From Piezodorus guildinii (Eukaryota > Arthropoda > Insecta > Hemiptera > Pentatomidae): a DNA stretch of 64,000 bases. The DNA is taken from the NCBI GenBank assembly GCA_023052935.1, contig CM041295.1, forward strand, positions 15,748,880 to 15,812,879. The letters run 5' to 3'. Numbering within the stretch: the stretch's first letter is position 1; each line of letters opens with the position of its first letter. The notes under the pieces are model-generated. The model was not told the origin of the DNA and ran no database searches. It saw only the letters and a program-made list of their open reading frames with translations. The translations under genes were made by a program, and so were the position numbers. This document shows positions 11,090-22,060 of this stretch, in pieces.

Positions 11090-11400
11090 ACATTAACATA
11101 GATGTATAATATACCATTGGATATTAGAATTAGCTAAATATTTTAGAATAAATATTACATTATATACAAAGTAGTAAAAGGTGACGAATGGAGCATACAC
11201 TTATTACTGATTGTAGTACATAACAATGTTATATTGATATTTTATTGAATCAAAAACATATGTTTCCAGCGAAACTGAACATAATTCTTTAAACAAAATT
11301 TCAGCTTTAAGTTTATTTCAAAGTTCTTAAATTGATTTTAACAGCCAAGGTAGATGAAAGTCGTGTGTTGCCTGCACCAGATTTTTAGAAATAGTGAGCT
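11090..11400 (-). repeat. Family A repeat, start-side part
   Basis: Reads in reverse from the TATAATATACC block through the CAGCTTTAAGTTTATTTC block to GAAAGTCGTGTGTTGCCTGC and ACCAGATTTTT, which is the family A terminus. The other half is missing. Confidence 0.7.
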
Positions 11401-11591
11401 AACGTGAAGGTGCTCAATTATTCTTTTTTTACTAACGTTTTATACACCAATATTGAATGAAAATATAAAAATAAAAAACAAAAACGAACCTCTACTTCAT
11501 TATTTTTACTTTCTGAATCAGATATAACAATTATATCTTCACATGTATATATATACATATATGTATATGTATACACTCATTGTATTCCTTT

Positions 11592-11713
11592 TGTATCTTT
11601 TTAGCCCTAATGATGACTCACAATGGGGTCGTAATGTTGGCAGACAATAAATAGTCGAAACTATTCAATTGTTTCATTCACTGACCGCCACTCAGACTGA
11701 TTCCTTCCAGTAA
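11592..11713 (+). repeat. Penelope-type terminal repeat, decayed copy
   Basis: Aligns along its whole length with 1428-1548, from GTATCTTTTTAGCCCT to TTCCTTCCAGT. The hammerhead-like core has decayed to CTAATGA and GTAAT, while the stem with GGGGTC is partly kept. Confidence 0.65.
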
Positions 11714-11864
11714 TTCTCATCGGTCAACTAATCCATTATATCCACTATGATGAAAAGTAACTTCGTTTGTTGGTTGTAAATAAAACAATCTTAACGTGTA
11801 GAAGTGTTTAAAACAGCCCCCTAGTTCTCTCAAGGCTGTTACTCTTTGTCTAGCATTTCTCTAT

Positions 11865-12080
11865 GGTATGCTGTAAGCTTTAATCCGAATTCAAGAATGA
11901 ATGAGGGCGGTTTTAGCGCCAGCTGTGAGCATGACATTCGAGCATGACCTCCTGTGGCCTTATGAGCTCCTGACACCTATACCTTGCCTAGGAGGCTTCT
12001 AATCGAAGATGTTATTTAGCAACGCGGCTGTGCGGCGACATATTTCAGCCAGCGGGTTAATTTAAATTGAATAAAATATA
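11865..12080 (+). repeat. Family B interspersed repeat, copy 2
   Basis: Diverged copy of the repeat at 5842-6120. It retains GACCTCCTG, ATGAGCTCCTG, ATACCTTGCCTAGGAGG and a TTTCAGC block in the same order. Confidence 0.55.
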
Positions 12081-12292
12081 TTCGAATAATTCTCTGCAAT
12101 TATTTCTCAAAAGGTAAGAAGTGTGTATGTATATATATATATATTAGGCCTAATACCATTTCTATTTATAAAGAAGATGCCTTATGTACATAGTAAGACG
12201 AAATAAAGTCAGTTATCAGTCTATACCAGTGTGTTTCTCGATCTCCCTTCTTTAAATCATATTGAACAGTGCACGTACGTAAGATATATATA

Positions 12293-13044
12293 CAGTTATG
12301 CTTTCTCCTCGTTTATAACGAATTATTGAACTTCTTTTGTGTACCTCAGATTAAATTTGTTCGGTTATTACGAAAAATAAAGAAGAAAAAAATTACAATA
12401 CGTCTTGATTCCAAATCTTCCTTCCATTCAGCTCAATTCTGTGATTCACAGTCTGTGACTGCTTCTGGTTTCTAGAGTTTCGGCTAGTTTTTCTGTTTTT
12501 ATTGCTTTTATTACTTGCTATTCGAGTTTCCTACGAGGTCGAGAGAAAATCCATTGATTTAAAAACAAGGTTGGCGATTCTCCAAGAATTGGATAAGAAA
12601 ATTGAGTCGAAATCGAAAATTTCGGAAAAATACGGCATATCAAAATTTCCTCTATCAACGGTCATCGCTAATAAAGATAAAATCGATGCCTCCGCTGCAT
12701 CTTAAATTTTTTTTTTTAATTTCATCTTTATATGAATTGCTATGATTTTGACATTGTAAGTTCCTTTTTAATTTTGTATTTTTAATGATGGTTTATGTTA
12801 ATCTTAAAGTATTATGTAAACTGTGAAATAATATAGATATATGTACATAGTGCATAGTTTTAACTGGTTTTGTAGTTTCTAAATAAGCATGTGCCTGAAA
12901 GCGAATGCTGTATTGAAAATTTTCTTTTTAACCACCTGAATTTATTCCAAGACATGTACGTAATATATATACAATATGTTTTTCGGATATAACGAACAGA
13001 GAATTTTTTGGTCCCTTGGAGTTCGTTAAAACGAGGGTTTACTG
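12293..13044 (+). mobile_element. Tigger/pogo-type transposon, internally deleted
   Basis: TA dinucleotides flank 12293-13044. The ends are related inverted repeats: CAGTTATGC...CTCGTTTATAACGAATT on the left, and the inverse of CAGTAAACCCTCGTTTTAACG on the right. This style is known from pogo/Tigger elements. Inside, 12529-12702 encodes a CENP-B-type N-terminal helix-turn-helix. The catalytic DDE region is missing, so the 752-bp element is non-autonomous. Confidence 0.75.
12502..12705 (+). pseudogene. Tigger/pogo transposase N-terminal DNA-binding fragment
   Basis: The 67-codon frame contains RKSIDLKTRLAILQELDKKI, ESKSKISEKYGISKFPLST and VIANKDKI. This is the helix-turn-helix pattern of the CENP-B N-terminal domain found in pogo-class transposases. 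The first ten or so residues are probably outside the original protein. The frame stops after DASAAS at 12705, with no catalytic domain behind it. As it stands it could only encode a DNA-binding stub. Its place between matching terminal repeats makes transposon origin far more likely than a host gene. Confidence 0.65.
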
Positions 13045-13425
13045 TATATATATTTATTTTGTTTGAGAGTTTTTTTACAACTTAGTTGTTTCTCGTTCTT
13101 AAATTATTCTACCATTTCTTTCTGTCGAGCCAGTCTCCCTCTCGAAGACACCTGGCTGCCATGCCTTCCTCCACGTCCATGCCAAGATGACCTTTCTCTA
13201 TCAACCTATGGAAAGGCGACAAATGGGAAGACCCCTCAGAAAGAGATGGTTACAGGATATATAAATATATATATATTATATATATATACACTTTTTTTAA
13301 GTTTATAATGTTGAGTTCCATTGCTTCATGATAAAGCTCATAAACTACACTATTTGCTCTTTTTTTTTCTCAACAGCGTCTTCGCTTTAGGTTATCATCA
13401 CAATTACCTTATATCTTTGAATTTG

Positions 13426-13617
13426 CTATGTTTCGAGCCCTAACTCATATTTCGCTTTGGATATAGGATCGCTTTGGGTCGTCTTGTTAAGGCGTCCTTC
13501 TGCCCTTTCCACTGCGGCGTCTCTCATTATGCGGAGTTTTCTATATTCGCAAAATTGTAGGTCACGCACGTATTGGATATCATTGTTATACCTTTGAATT
13601 TCAGGTAGCCTCTTCAT
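13426..13617 (-). CDS. Unrecognised short open frame, charged and helical
   Basis: Sixty-three codons on the minus strand encode a charged, probably helical peptide containing YNNDIQYVRDLQFCEYRK and RDAAVERAEGRLNK. Composition is protein-like rather than low-complexity. I do not recognise the family. No convincing splice sites were found at either end, and the nearest features are transposons, so it could be a transposon ORF remnant or an isolated host exon. Confidence 0.25.
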   Translation of the reverse strand: MKRLPEIQRYNNDIQYVRDLQFCEYRKLRIMRDAAVERAEGRLNKTTQSDPISKAKYELGLET

Positions 13618-13851
13618 TGAGGTGTTTAATTATGTTTATCCAAATTATTAACCAACCCGCACCCTTCCGTTCGTCGTTCAGAAGAAGAACAATGAAAAAG
13701 GAGATAAAGAATATGATTCCTGTTGGACAGTAACCGAGCTGTGGTCATAATATATACACAGACCTATTTTATGTTATTTATTCTGCCTCAAAAGAAAATG
13801 TCTGAGAGAATTGAGTAGTTGATTTCCAAAAGAATATCTATCCCATTCTAT

Positions 13852-14448
13852 TGGGTTTGCTAAGTTTTCAGCTGGGGATACTGACTTGGAAAACTTGCCC
13901 CATGGAAGAACTCCGTCCGTAATAGACAACGATGTCCTCAAACATACAGTAGAAGGAAACCCCTACCAAACAGTTAAAGGACTCTCAGCACAACTTGGGA
14001 AAGTAAAAAAGCTCGATACATGGGTACCTCATGATCTCACTCAGCGGCAGCAAGACCCCATGTTTCAAAACATACTGTGCAAAATTTGAAAGAACTGGGC
14101 TACGAAGTTCTTCTGCACCCACCATATTCTCCCGACTTGTCTCCAACAGATTACCACCTGTTCAGGAATTTAGACAACAAGTGAAAAGTGCGTTTTCAGA
14201 TTTTATTTCACTTCAAAGCTCAGAGTTTTTTAGTTTGGGGATAAAAAACTGGAATTCAAAAATTTTCACGATCGCAATACTTCCCCTTACTATATATAGT
14301 AAGTGAGAGTAAAAAGTTGGTGTCACGTTGGGAAAAATGTTTAGAAAAAGAAGGTAAATACTTCGAATAAAATTCACTTGTTTTCATATCGTATTTTTAA
14401 TAAAAATCCTTTACCTTGAAAACGGACATTTCATGTGACACAACCCAA
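13852..14448 (+). mobile_element. Mariner fragment, truncated and invaded
   Basis: Homologous to the mariner at 19748-20665 in opposite orientation. Pieces encode SVIDNDVLKHTVEGNPYQTV and, in a second frame, PPYSPDLSPTDYHLF, a mariner motif carrying the last catalytic Asp. It ends with GGACATTTCATGTGACACAA and CCCAATA, the mariner terminal repeat. The left terminus is lost. A piece of family A end sequence (14240-14312) lies inside. Confidence 0.75.
14240..14312 (+). repeat. Family A terminal fragment inside mariner
   Basis: Contains TTTCACGATCGCAATACTT and the 18-base palindrome CTTACTATATATAGTAAG followed by TGAGAGTAAAAA, the family A right end. Confidence 0.7.
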
Positions 14449-14519
14449 TAGTTTTGATTCAAATCATATTTTATTATACTACATTTTATTCCATAACTTA
14501 AATATAGTAATAAAAAAAC

Positions 14520-14585
14520 AGTACTAATTTTTTTAAAATATATATTTATTGTTTTCTACAACTGTATATACAATAAATACTAGTA
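14520..14585 (-). mobile_element. Jockey 3' tail remnant
   Basis: Reads in reverse as an ACAGTTGTAGAAAACAATAAA tail, the common 3' end of Jockey copies here. It is very short. Confidence 0.45.
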
Positions 14586-14589
14586 AAAT

Positions 14590-15280
14590 ATTACAATTAA
14601 GGGCGTGAATATCTATGTTCAGATAGATTTAAGTATTATGATTCATAAGGATCTTGTACGTATATTTTTAATTGCATTAAAACAAAAACCCTTGAATATT
14701 TCAGTTCCGGTACAAATAGACTATGGCTATTTTCAAATTGTAAGGGAAAGTATTGCGATGGTCAATTTTTTTTTTTTTTTTTTTTTTTTTAGCGTTATGG
14801 ACGTAAATTAAAAAAATAAATCGATGGATATTTTGTTTAACTCAAAAGAAATATTTCATGGATCATTGAGCTTTATATTCCCATCGAGAGCTGCAACCAA
14901 CCAAATTGGAAATGAACATTGAGTTTAGATCTACAAAGCTACAACCTCGTTTATACAATTTTGAAGATCTTCTGCAGGTCTTGTGTGAAACTGCAAAAGG
15001 TTTGTGGAAAAGATAATATAAAATTTGCTATGCAAACTATTCCCTAAGTAGGAACTTGAGTGGTAATAATTATAGATAAAATACTGGGTTTAATATAAAT
15101 CACTTGCCTTTGGAAATCAATATTTCAAATATCAAAAATTTTATTGATTAAAGATTTGGTAGAATTATAGTTTGGGATGTTCTCTGTTAAAAATGAGTCG
15201 AGCTATGTTTAAAAAAAAACTTCTCATTTTTAGGTTGTTTTCGTCTTTTAACCTAAGTGCGTTGGCAGGAGGATTATCTT
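14590..15280. other. No recognised gene
   Basis: AT-rich, with a long poly(T) run at about 14767-14790. No repeat match elsewhere in the window was noticed. Confidence 0.35.
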
Positions 15281-15284
15281 ATCT

Positions 15285-15405
15285 ATAAGCCTCATCTCGG
15301 GGGCTTGGGCTTGAGCGGAGATCATTGGGCGAATCTCAGGAACATTTGAAGGTATCGGCATTGAACCTTCGGGTCGGCTAAGCCAATTATAATTACTATT
15401 ATTGG
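15285..15405 (+). mobile_element. RTE LINE 3'-end fragment
   Basis: Matches the 3' end of the RTE copies at 56900-57015 and 60602-60740. It keeps GGGCTTGGGCTTGA, GGTATCGGCATTGAACCTTC and GGCTAAGCC before an ATT-rich tail. Confidence 0.7.
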
Positions 15406-15502
15406 TCATGTACTTCATTCGATTGTTGTTTTGGTTGATCATACTATTGTCATCGCTATTCCTATCGTTTGTACAAAATTCATTTACACTTATATTTTAT
15501 TT

Positions 15503-15790
15503 AGTTAATATATTATTGTGGCGGAAGCTCCACACGCTCGCTCACAAATAGCGCTAGCGGCGGCCACATGGGTTCGGCCCGAGTATATGAAGACGTACAA
15601 TTTAATAATATTCTATAATGTAACTCATTAACACCATTGTAAATATATGTGTTTATGTAACTGATTTATAAGAATAAATAAACCTGTCAGGGTAATTTGC
15701 TGTTGTGCTACTACCACACGGGGTGTATTCTTTCCCAGTCCTCTCTGCTAATTGGTAGTTGCGGGTTCGCCCCTACCTGGCCTATTATTG
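15503..15790 (+). repeat. LTR-like segment with possible primer-binding site
   Basis: A GC-richer block starts TGTGGCGGAAGCTCC (about 15516), has AATAAATAAACCTGTCAGGG (about 15672), and reaches CTACCACA at 15719, giving TGTGG/CCACA ends. Slightly downstream, TGGTAGTTGCGGGTTCGCCC (15753) looks like a primer-binding site, as it begins TGG and contains a T-arm-like GGGTTCG. An alternative LTR would run AGTTA (15503) to TAATT (15753). No clean target duplication was found and no gag-pol follows. Confidence 0.35.
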
Positions 15791-15799
15791 TTGCATGCT

Positions 15800-16354
15800 A
15801 CCTACTCTATTATTGTTGCATTATATTATATTACTTAAATATTTTTATATTATTATTTGCATTATATTATATTACTAAAATATTATTATATAATTTAAAA
15901 TTTAGTAATGTGTACGTATGAATAATTATCATATTTTCAAAAGTTTCTTCGTGTTTATAAATTAATGTCAATTCGTTTTAGAACGAGACTATTTTTTAAA
16001 AAAAAATATTTTATTAAAGGCGTCAACCACAAAAGTGATGATTGAACAGAAACAATGTTTTCATGCAGCTAAATAAAAAAAAAATTACTTTTGAACCCAA
16101 GTGATGAATGAAGGTTTGTGAGGTTGAGCTTCTAGAGTATGGTTCTTCCGTGATGGATGCATCGATCTCAACACCATCTCGAGATTGACTTTTCAATGTT
16201 GCCAGAGTTGACCCAGATACATGCCTTGGGAAAACATGACTACTTAATTAATTTTCCTGGAAGTTGCACGAATCATAAACTTTCATAACTATGATTTGCA
16301 CTCTAAGCAATTCGTAATTATGAAAACCAAAATAATAAACAATATAATGCTAGT
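15800..16354. other. No recognised gene
   Basis: TATTATTG-rich start, then unremarkable AT-rich sequence. No repeat family was identified. Confidence 0.35.
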
Positions 16355-17135
16355 GTTCCTATTGAGCAGGGTATACCTAGGAAGATGGTAAACCTTGTAG
16401 CAATGTGTGTGTCCACAACATTTAATAAAGTTAGAATCGGCAATAATTATGCAAAATATTTGAGGCGCGCTTGGGTCTGAAACAAGGTTTCATTTGATGA
16501 TTTCTCCCTTTCATTGATGATTTCTCCTTTCATTTGATGATTTTGCACTCGAATATGTCATCAATAGGGTGTGCGTACTGAAATTTTTCTTAATTTGGGT
16601 GGAAAATTTCCAATTTTAGAGTACAACAACGATCTGATATTTTTGGGTGAAGACGATTGGTGAAACTATAAAAATAAACACAAGTACTTTAATGAAAACC
16701 GCTAAAGAAACCGGGCTTAAAATAAATACGGATATGCCGAAATATATGATAAGTAGTAGTAACGGTGGTAGTCTCGATGATATTGATATATCAAGATATA
16801 CGTCAGAAAATGGATAAATTTAGGTAATTAGAATGTTTGATAACTAAACTAAACGAAATGTAGGAGGAAATAAAGTCGCGGTTAAAAACGGGAAACTAAT
16901 TGGTCTAATACGTGAATTCAGAAGGCAAAGCGGAATCATAGAGCATGCACCAAATGGGTCAAATGGACATGTTAGGATTTTTGAAGAAGGAATTCCTAAA
17001 GCGTTTTTGTAAAACACGCTGAACTGATGGGTAGGCGTCTAAGTGGTAGGACGAAGCGTAGATGGGAGGATTGTGTTAAGAAGGTTCTCAGAGATTTGAC
17101 GGTAGTCATTAGATTGAACTAAGTATGCTAAGATT
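16355..17135 (+). mobile_element. RTE LINE fragment, decayed
   Basis: Plus-strand frames broken by indels encode EQGIPRKMVNLVAMCVSTTF, FALEYVINRV, and a segment like AKETGLKINTDMPKYMISSS, in the order found in the RTE at 60602-62228. A 3' part resembles the GRRLSGRTKRRWEDCVKKVL region near 17030-17100. It is dead. Confidence 0.75.
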
Positions 17136-17139
17136 GGCG

Positions 17140-17870
17140 GTATCGGTACCGCCAGGCCTATAAATGTTCCAGTGTAGCGATACATTGATACCGGTGTTAA
17201 AGTTGGTGTTTGAACTTGAGTAAAGTCTTTGCAAGTTTGCCGAACACTTTTCATTATTACATTATTATATTTTTCTAAATCGGCTTGCTGAGCTTTACAT
17301 GAAAGTTTTAAAAAATAATTAGTTGACCGTTGAGAATATTTAATGATGAAGATGAAATTATACCACTATGAAATTAGTGGTGAAAAGAAAATATAATCAT
17401 AACAATGAGAAATAAAATACATACTGACTCAGAGGAGGTATCTGAAAATGTGATAACTTTTTCTTTTTAAATAATACCGTCAAATATTACTTCAAATTGT
17501 TCTTCTTTCAGCTGTCAATTGCTTCTCAGAACCAAACCCAACAAAATAATTCTGAGATTATGGCTCTGAATAAACAGAACAAACCTATTTGTTCATCTGT
17601 GAGTCATAAAGTGCGAGCTACTCTCGCCAAACACGATTTAAAATTATATTTTGTGATTTATTCCTTATTAATTTTTTTTCGAAATGGGAAAAGTCCCCAT
17701 AAAACAACAACAAAGAACCAGCTATAAAATATCTCCGCGAGTTTCTAACACTCCATGCATTCGATTTTCTGACGCTTATAGAGATTTTGTTGAGCGTTTT
17801 TGCAGACCGACATTCTGTTAAGGAAATTTAATAATCCGTCTCTTAAATTCTTTTTGGAAAAGTACATTGA
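17140..17870. other. No recognised gene
   Basis: Contains short frames (for example 17497-17727) with no family resemblance or splice borders that I can defend. Confidence 0.3.
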
Positions 17871-17872
17871 AA

Positions 17873-18562
17873 AAATCTGGTGCGGGCAACACACGACTTT
17901 CACTTACCATTGTTAAAATCAATTAAAGAATTTTCAAATACAGTTAGAGATAAAAATTAGTGAAACTATTAAAGAAATAATTAAATTGAATTTCTATAGA
18001 AACATGTGTTTTATTAAAAAATCTATTAATGTTATGAGTATAAGATAATATTTTTTCTAAAATCTTTAACTTTCCAACGGTGTATCATACATGTATATTA
18101 CTGTTCTTATGTTCAAAAACGAAAAATTGCATTAAAAAATATTTTTTTCTGTTTTCTCCTTTAGTTGGGTATGGAATTCATTCAATTTATATATTTGCCT
18201 GTTTTTCATCAGTGGTAACAAGATAATATAGTTATTTTTATAGAATAAACAAAATTAAAGGTACTTTAGAGAAAGAAAATTTAAAAGATCGGCATATAAG
18301 CCTTGTCAGACCATTTTAATCCGAATGAAACCTAGATGATATGAAAGCCCATTAAATTTTACATCGATATAGCAAGTTTAATCAAATTCGTCGAAACCGT
18401 TTTCGAGAAAATCGAAAAAAGGTGCAAAATGTATGGTATAAAGTGGCTCTTCTGGTAAGCTCATTTTGATGAAAAAGGTTTTGTAACGTCTCGGGAGTAT
18501 ATTTGTCTTAAATATGAAATTTCAGTTTCATAGGACTTATCGTTTCCGCCCGGGAGTTACCA

Positions 18563-18633
<71 letters not shown>

Positions 18634-18761
18634 CTTTTGCGGGACTTGGTTATTTTGACTCAGGGGATCTTTAAATGTGTATTTTCGTTGAAAACTGGAA
18701 TTCGAAAATTTTCACGATCGCAATAATTTCCCTTACTATACATAGTGAGTGAAAGTAAAAA
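17873..18761 (+). repeat. Family A repeat, near-complete copy (helentron-like)
   Basis: Begins AAAATCTGGTGCGGGCAACA then CACGACTTTCACTTACC, and ends TTTCACGATCGCAAT... and CTTACTATACATAGTGAG TGAAAGTAAAA. ACTTTCACTTAC near the start is the inverse of GTAAGTGAAAGT at the end of the family. A (CA)n array lies at about 18549-18630. No coding frame is present. Subterminal inverted repeats, an internal microsatellite and a 3' palindrome are features known from helentron-derived non-autonomous elements. That classification is an inference. Confidence 0.7.
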
Positions 18762-18806
18762 AATGCCTGATGAATCCACCTTGGGGAAAAAAAAAACTAT
18801 GTAACA

Positions 18807-18808
<2 letters not shown>

Positions 18809-18857
<49 letters not shown>

Positions 18858-18862
18858 ATATA
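18809..18862. repeat. (TA)n microsatellite
   Basis: Nearly perfect alternating TA with one interruption. Adjacent to the family A right end. Confidence 0.9.
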
Positions 18863-19030
18863 AATCTTGCAAAAATACGAGAAAATGTCGAGGAGGGGCC
18901 AATTTGGAAGATACTAAGGCCATAATCGGCGTAGTTTTACGTTTATAAATTTGAAAATGACTTTTCCTTACAACGATTAAAAAGTTTGTTGTTTTGTATT
19001 TTTTATGCTTACAATAAAACCATTTTTGTG

Positions 19031-19063
<33 letters not shown>

Positions 19064-19747
19064 GAGAATATAGACTGTTTTAGAAGGCTTTTTATTGTTT
19101 ACATATTTCACTAATTTTACATAATTACTTCCATATTTGTATCAAAATCAATACATACATATTTACATATTTGGCATTTTTAATTACATGAAAATCCTAG
19201 CCCTACTTTTTAGTCTGTTTTTTTATTACTTCATCCCTAACCACCTTCCTCTTTAAAGACTTTTACTTCAATTTCGCATGCTCTAATCTCAGCGGAATTT
19301 TTTTTTCTTTTTAGTTAGAGGGTTTGAGCCTGGAAGTAGAGTGATAACAGGAAGAAGAGTTGGTAAGCCTGGGAGGAAGGGAGGGAAGGAGTGCCTGACA
19401 CGTAGGATCGGATCATGAACCACCCTCCATCATCGATTGACCCGCTTACCCCGGAAAACGTGTTTTCATGCGTTCCGTCATATCTGAAAACGACCTTTGA
19501 TCATGAAAATAAACAGCTTATACATGAATCTAAAACACTCTACGATAAATGAGACTAATCGATCATTTGCGGATAGAATAAAAATTATGATAAATTCTGT
19601 TTTCCCTTTATAATAATATTACAGTTAAAATAAAAAAATCTTATAGAAAAAAACAAAATAATTGAAATAAAAATTAATAATTGCAATAAATTAAGAGGAA
19701 GCTTCAAACAATAAATTAGAAAACGAAATATACATATGCACATAATA
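18863..19747. other. No recognised gene; poly(A) run
   Basis: A 28-base or so poly(A) run lies at about 19034-19061 and may end a retrocopy. A GC-richer patch at about 19320-19450 (GAAGAAGAGTTGGTAAGCC...) has no recognised identity. Confidence 0.35.
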
Positions 19748-19956
19748 TTGGGTCACATGAAATGTCCGTTTTCGAGGTAAAGAATTTTTATTAAAAATAC
19801 GATATGAAAACGAGATAATTTTATTCGAAGTATTTACCTTCTTTTTCTACACATTTTTCCCAACGTGACACCAACTTTTTTTATCCCCGAACTGAAAAAC
19901 TCTGAGCTTTGAAGTAAAACAAAATCTGAAAACGCAATTTTTACTTGATCATCATT

Positions 19957-20148
19957 TTAAAAAAGTTTTCCTTTCACGAAGTTGTCTAAATTCCTGAACA
20001 GGTGGTAATCTGTTGGAGACAAGTCGGGAGAATATGGTGGTTGCGGAAGAACTTCGTTGCCCAGTTCTTTCAATTTTTGCACGGTATGTTTTGAAACATG
20101 GGGTCTTTGCGGCTCAGTGAGATCATGAGGTAACCATGTCACGAGCAT
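19957..20148 (-). pseudogene. Mariner transposase, C-terminal piece
   Basis: Encodes VTWLPHDLTEPQR and PPYSPDLSPTDYHLFRNLDN. SPDLSPTDYHLF is the mariner block carrying the third catalytic aspartate and following residues. The first two catalytic Asp blocks are absent: the segment before WLPHDL joins directly to the N-terminal third, as it also does in the copy at 13852-14448. The shared deletion suggests both copies descend from one deleted, non-autonomous source that was mobilised by an intact transposase elsewhere. Confidence 0.75.
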
Positions 20149-20295
20149 TTTTACTTTCCCAATACACTTTAAATGTCTGGAAACGGTAGATACACTTGCA
20201 TTTAGTTTTGCTGAGAGTCCTTTAACTGTTTGGTAGGGGTTTCCTTCTACTGTATGTTTGAGGACATCGTTGTCTATTACGGACAGAGGTCCTCC

Positions 20296-20481
20296 TCAGG
20301 GCAAGTTTTCCAAGTCGGTATCCCCAGCTGAAAACTTAGCAAACCAACGGCGAATGGTCCGTTCATTAACACTTCCTTCCCCAAACGCCTTGCAAATATT
20401 TCTAGCGGCCTCAACTGCTGAATGGCCGAGTTTAAACTCGTACAAAAATATTACTCGACAATCGCGTGTTTCCATATTCAT
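20296..20481 (-). pseudogene. Mariner transposase, N-terminal piece
   Basis: Encodes METRDCRVIFLYEFKLGHSA and VNERTIRRWFAKFSAGDTDL, followed by ENLP. This is the mariner transposase DNA-binding region with its paired helix-turn-helix pattern and the FRSGD-like linker. The full family protein is about 345 residues. Here the frame is lost soon after the linker, and an incomplete continuation (VIDNDVLKHTVEGNPYQTV) is read in another frame near 20220-20280. No complete catalytic core remains, so this copy cannot make active enzyme. Confidence 0.8.
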
Positions 20482-20819
20482 ATTTGGAGGTATACTAAAA
20501 AGTGGGTAATTGATTGGGAAGCTAATGTTTATAATACAAAGGTAGAGGATTAGTAACTGTTTACTTTAAATATGTAAACATTCTAAAGAAAACAACAGAG
20601 ACCTGCAAAATCCTTTATGTATTTCAGAAACTATAAAAACGGACATTTCATGTGAAACAACCCAATACTTTTGAAATGATTGAAATGAAATTAAAAATAA
20701 TTTTTATTCTGGGACATTTCCTCCATTTGTATTTTTGATATAATTTATACAATAAACTGAGGAAGTTCAATTTGTCTGGCATCGTTTGAAACATGATGAT
20801 TGATAAATAGTGTTTGAAA

Positions 20820-21350
20820 GTGGTTAGGGATAGGGAGGGAGATAGGGAAAGAGTTCCCAAGTGTGGTATCACGGATGATATAGGACTTTTCCAAGGAGTT
20901 CTAGGAGAAGGTAGGTATAGATCTTGTATTTAGGGTGTGCACGGAAGAGCGTGGAGTAAGGAGGTCAAAAGATATGGGGAGGTTTTCTGGCCCGCAAGGA
21001 TTGGAATAGGAAGATGCCAAGTAGGTATTTTCTTCGTGATTCGGGACAGAGCAACTTTGGACCAGAATACCAAGGAGAGACGTGTGACCGTCAGGAGAAG
21101 CCGTACACAAATCTTATAAATCCATTCAGTAATCTTTTTAGCCTCATTTCGTTTTCACCGCTGAGTCCCCCATATACTACGCATCCACAGTCAAGTGGGG
21201 AAGAATGAGAGAAGACATCAAGAGATGACGGGCACTTCTAGGAAAAGAGTCACGGTAACGTAGGAGCTGTTTGATGGAGATGATTTTCTGGATATTTGAA
21301 AAATATGGTTACTCCACGTTATGTTTTGATCAAACACAACTCCTAGATTT
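20820..21350 (-). mobile_element. LINE C-terminal fragment, unassigned clade
   Basis: The minus strand through stops reads CVVYGGLSGENEMRLKRLLN, then GFIRFVYGF and RSHVSPWYSGPKLLCPESRR. This is the region after the reverse transcriptase thumb in several LINE clades (a -YGD--GENELRLQRLQNA- type pattern). It is degenerate, with no 3' tail seen. Confidence 0.5.
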
Positions 21351-21544
21351 TGCTATGGAGTTTTGGAATTGGATAGGAGTTTAAAAAGGACTAATAGGTA
21401 GTAAGAAAGTGAATGGACGGAAGCTTTTAAGCCAATAAACACTTTTGTATAAAATAATAATGAAGCAAACTGTGAAGCTACTACGCAAAATAAAATGTAA
21501 TAACTTGATTTCTTTTTTTTTCTTTTTCTTTTTTTTGTCACGAA

Positions 21545-22060
21545 ACGGCCTTTAAGACCACGCGAATATCATATTTTTTTGCTTCTTCGTTTTCGCCTTT
21601 CTCTTCTCCCAGTACCTTCTCATCATTTCTGCGTGTTTTTGCTTCCTTTCCTCCGACCACGCAAGACCTTTCCGTTTTTCTTTATTTCCCGTAAGAACTC
21701 TGATCTCTTTTAATTTCTTTCCATATTGCTCTCAGTCCAGGCAGTGCTTGTCCGTTATTTTTAATTTTTCCTTCTCCTCTCTCATTTTTTACCTCTACAT
21801 TTTTTACCATGTGCCAAAGAATCTTAGTCTTCTGATTCTTATCTCGGTTTCCAGTCTTTTATCCCCTTGTAGATTTCCTGGTTAGGTCTCAACCTATAGC
21901 CTTCCTGTGTTTTTTTGGGCCCATAGATTCTCCTCAGGATCCTTCTCTCTGTTTTCAGTAATTTTTCTAGGCTGGGGAGACATGATGTTTCCATCCCGTA
22001 CAAAATTACTGGTTTTATCACCGTATTGTAGTGCCTGAATGATATGAACTTGATTTTATT
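21545..22060 (-). mobile_element. RTE/BovB-type LINE C-terminal fragment
   Basis: The frame at 21839-22021 encodes MIKPVILYGMETSCLPSLEK and LLKTERRILRRIYGPKKTQE. This is the post-thumb 'YG-ET------E--LRRI-GP' pattern of RTE-like LINEs. Further coding with stops extends to about 21545. Confidence 0.65.

Larger units (their letters stand above)
19748..20665 (-). mobile_element. Mariner transposon, internally deleted, both termini present
   Basis: Flanked by TA (19746-19747 and 20666-20667). The ends are TTGGGTCACATGAAATGTCC and the inverse of TTGGGTTGTTTCACATGAAA; the left end lacks five bases present in the right. The minus strand keeps an N-terminal helix-turn-helix part (20296-20481) and a C-terminal part (19957-20148), with the middle lost. 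At 918 bp it is shorter than the roughly 1.3 kb usual for mariners. Confidence 0.85.

Noticed and set aside
18514..18726. His-Thr repeat open frame
   Set aside because: Translation of the (CA)n array inside a family A repeat.
20258..20509. Plus-strand 83-codon frame
   Set aside because: Antisense of the mariner N-terminal coding piece.
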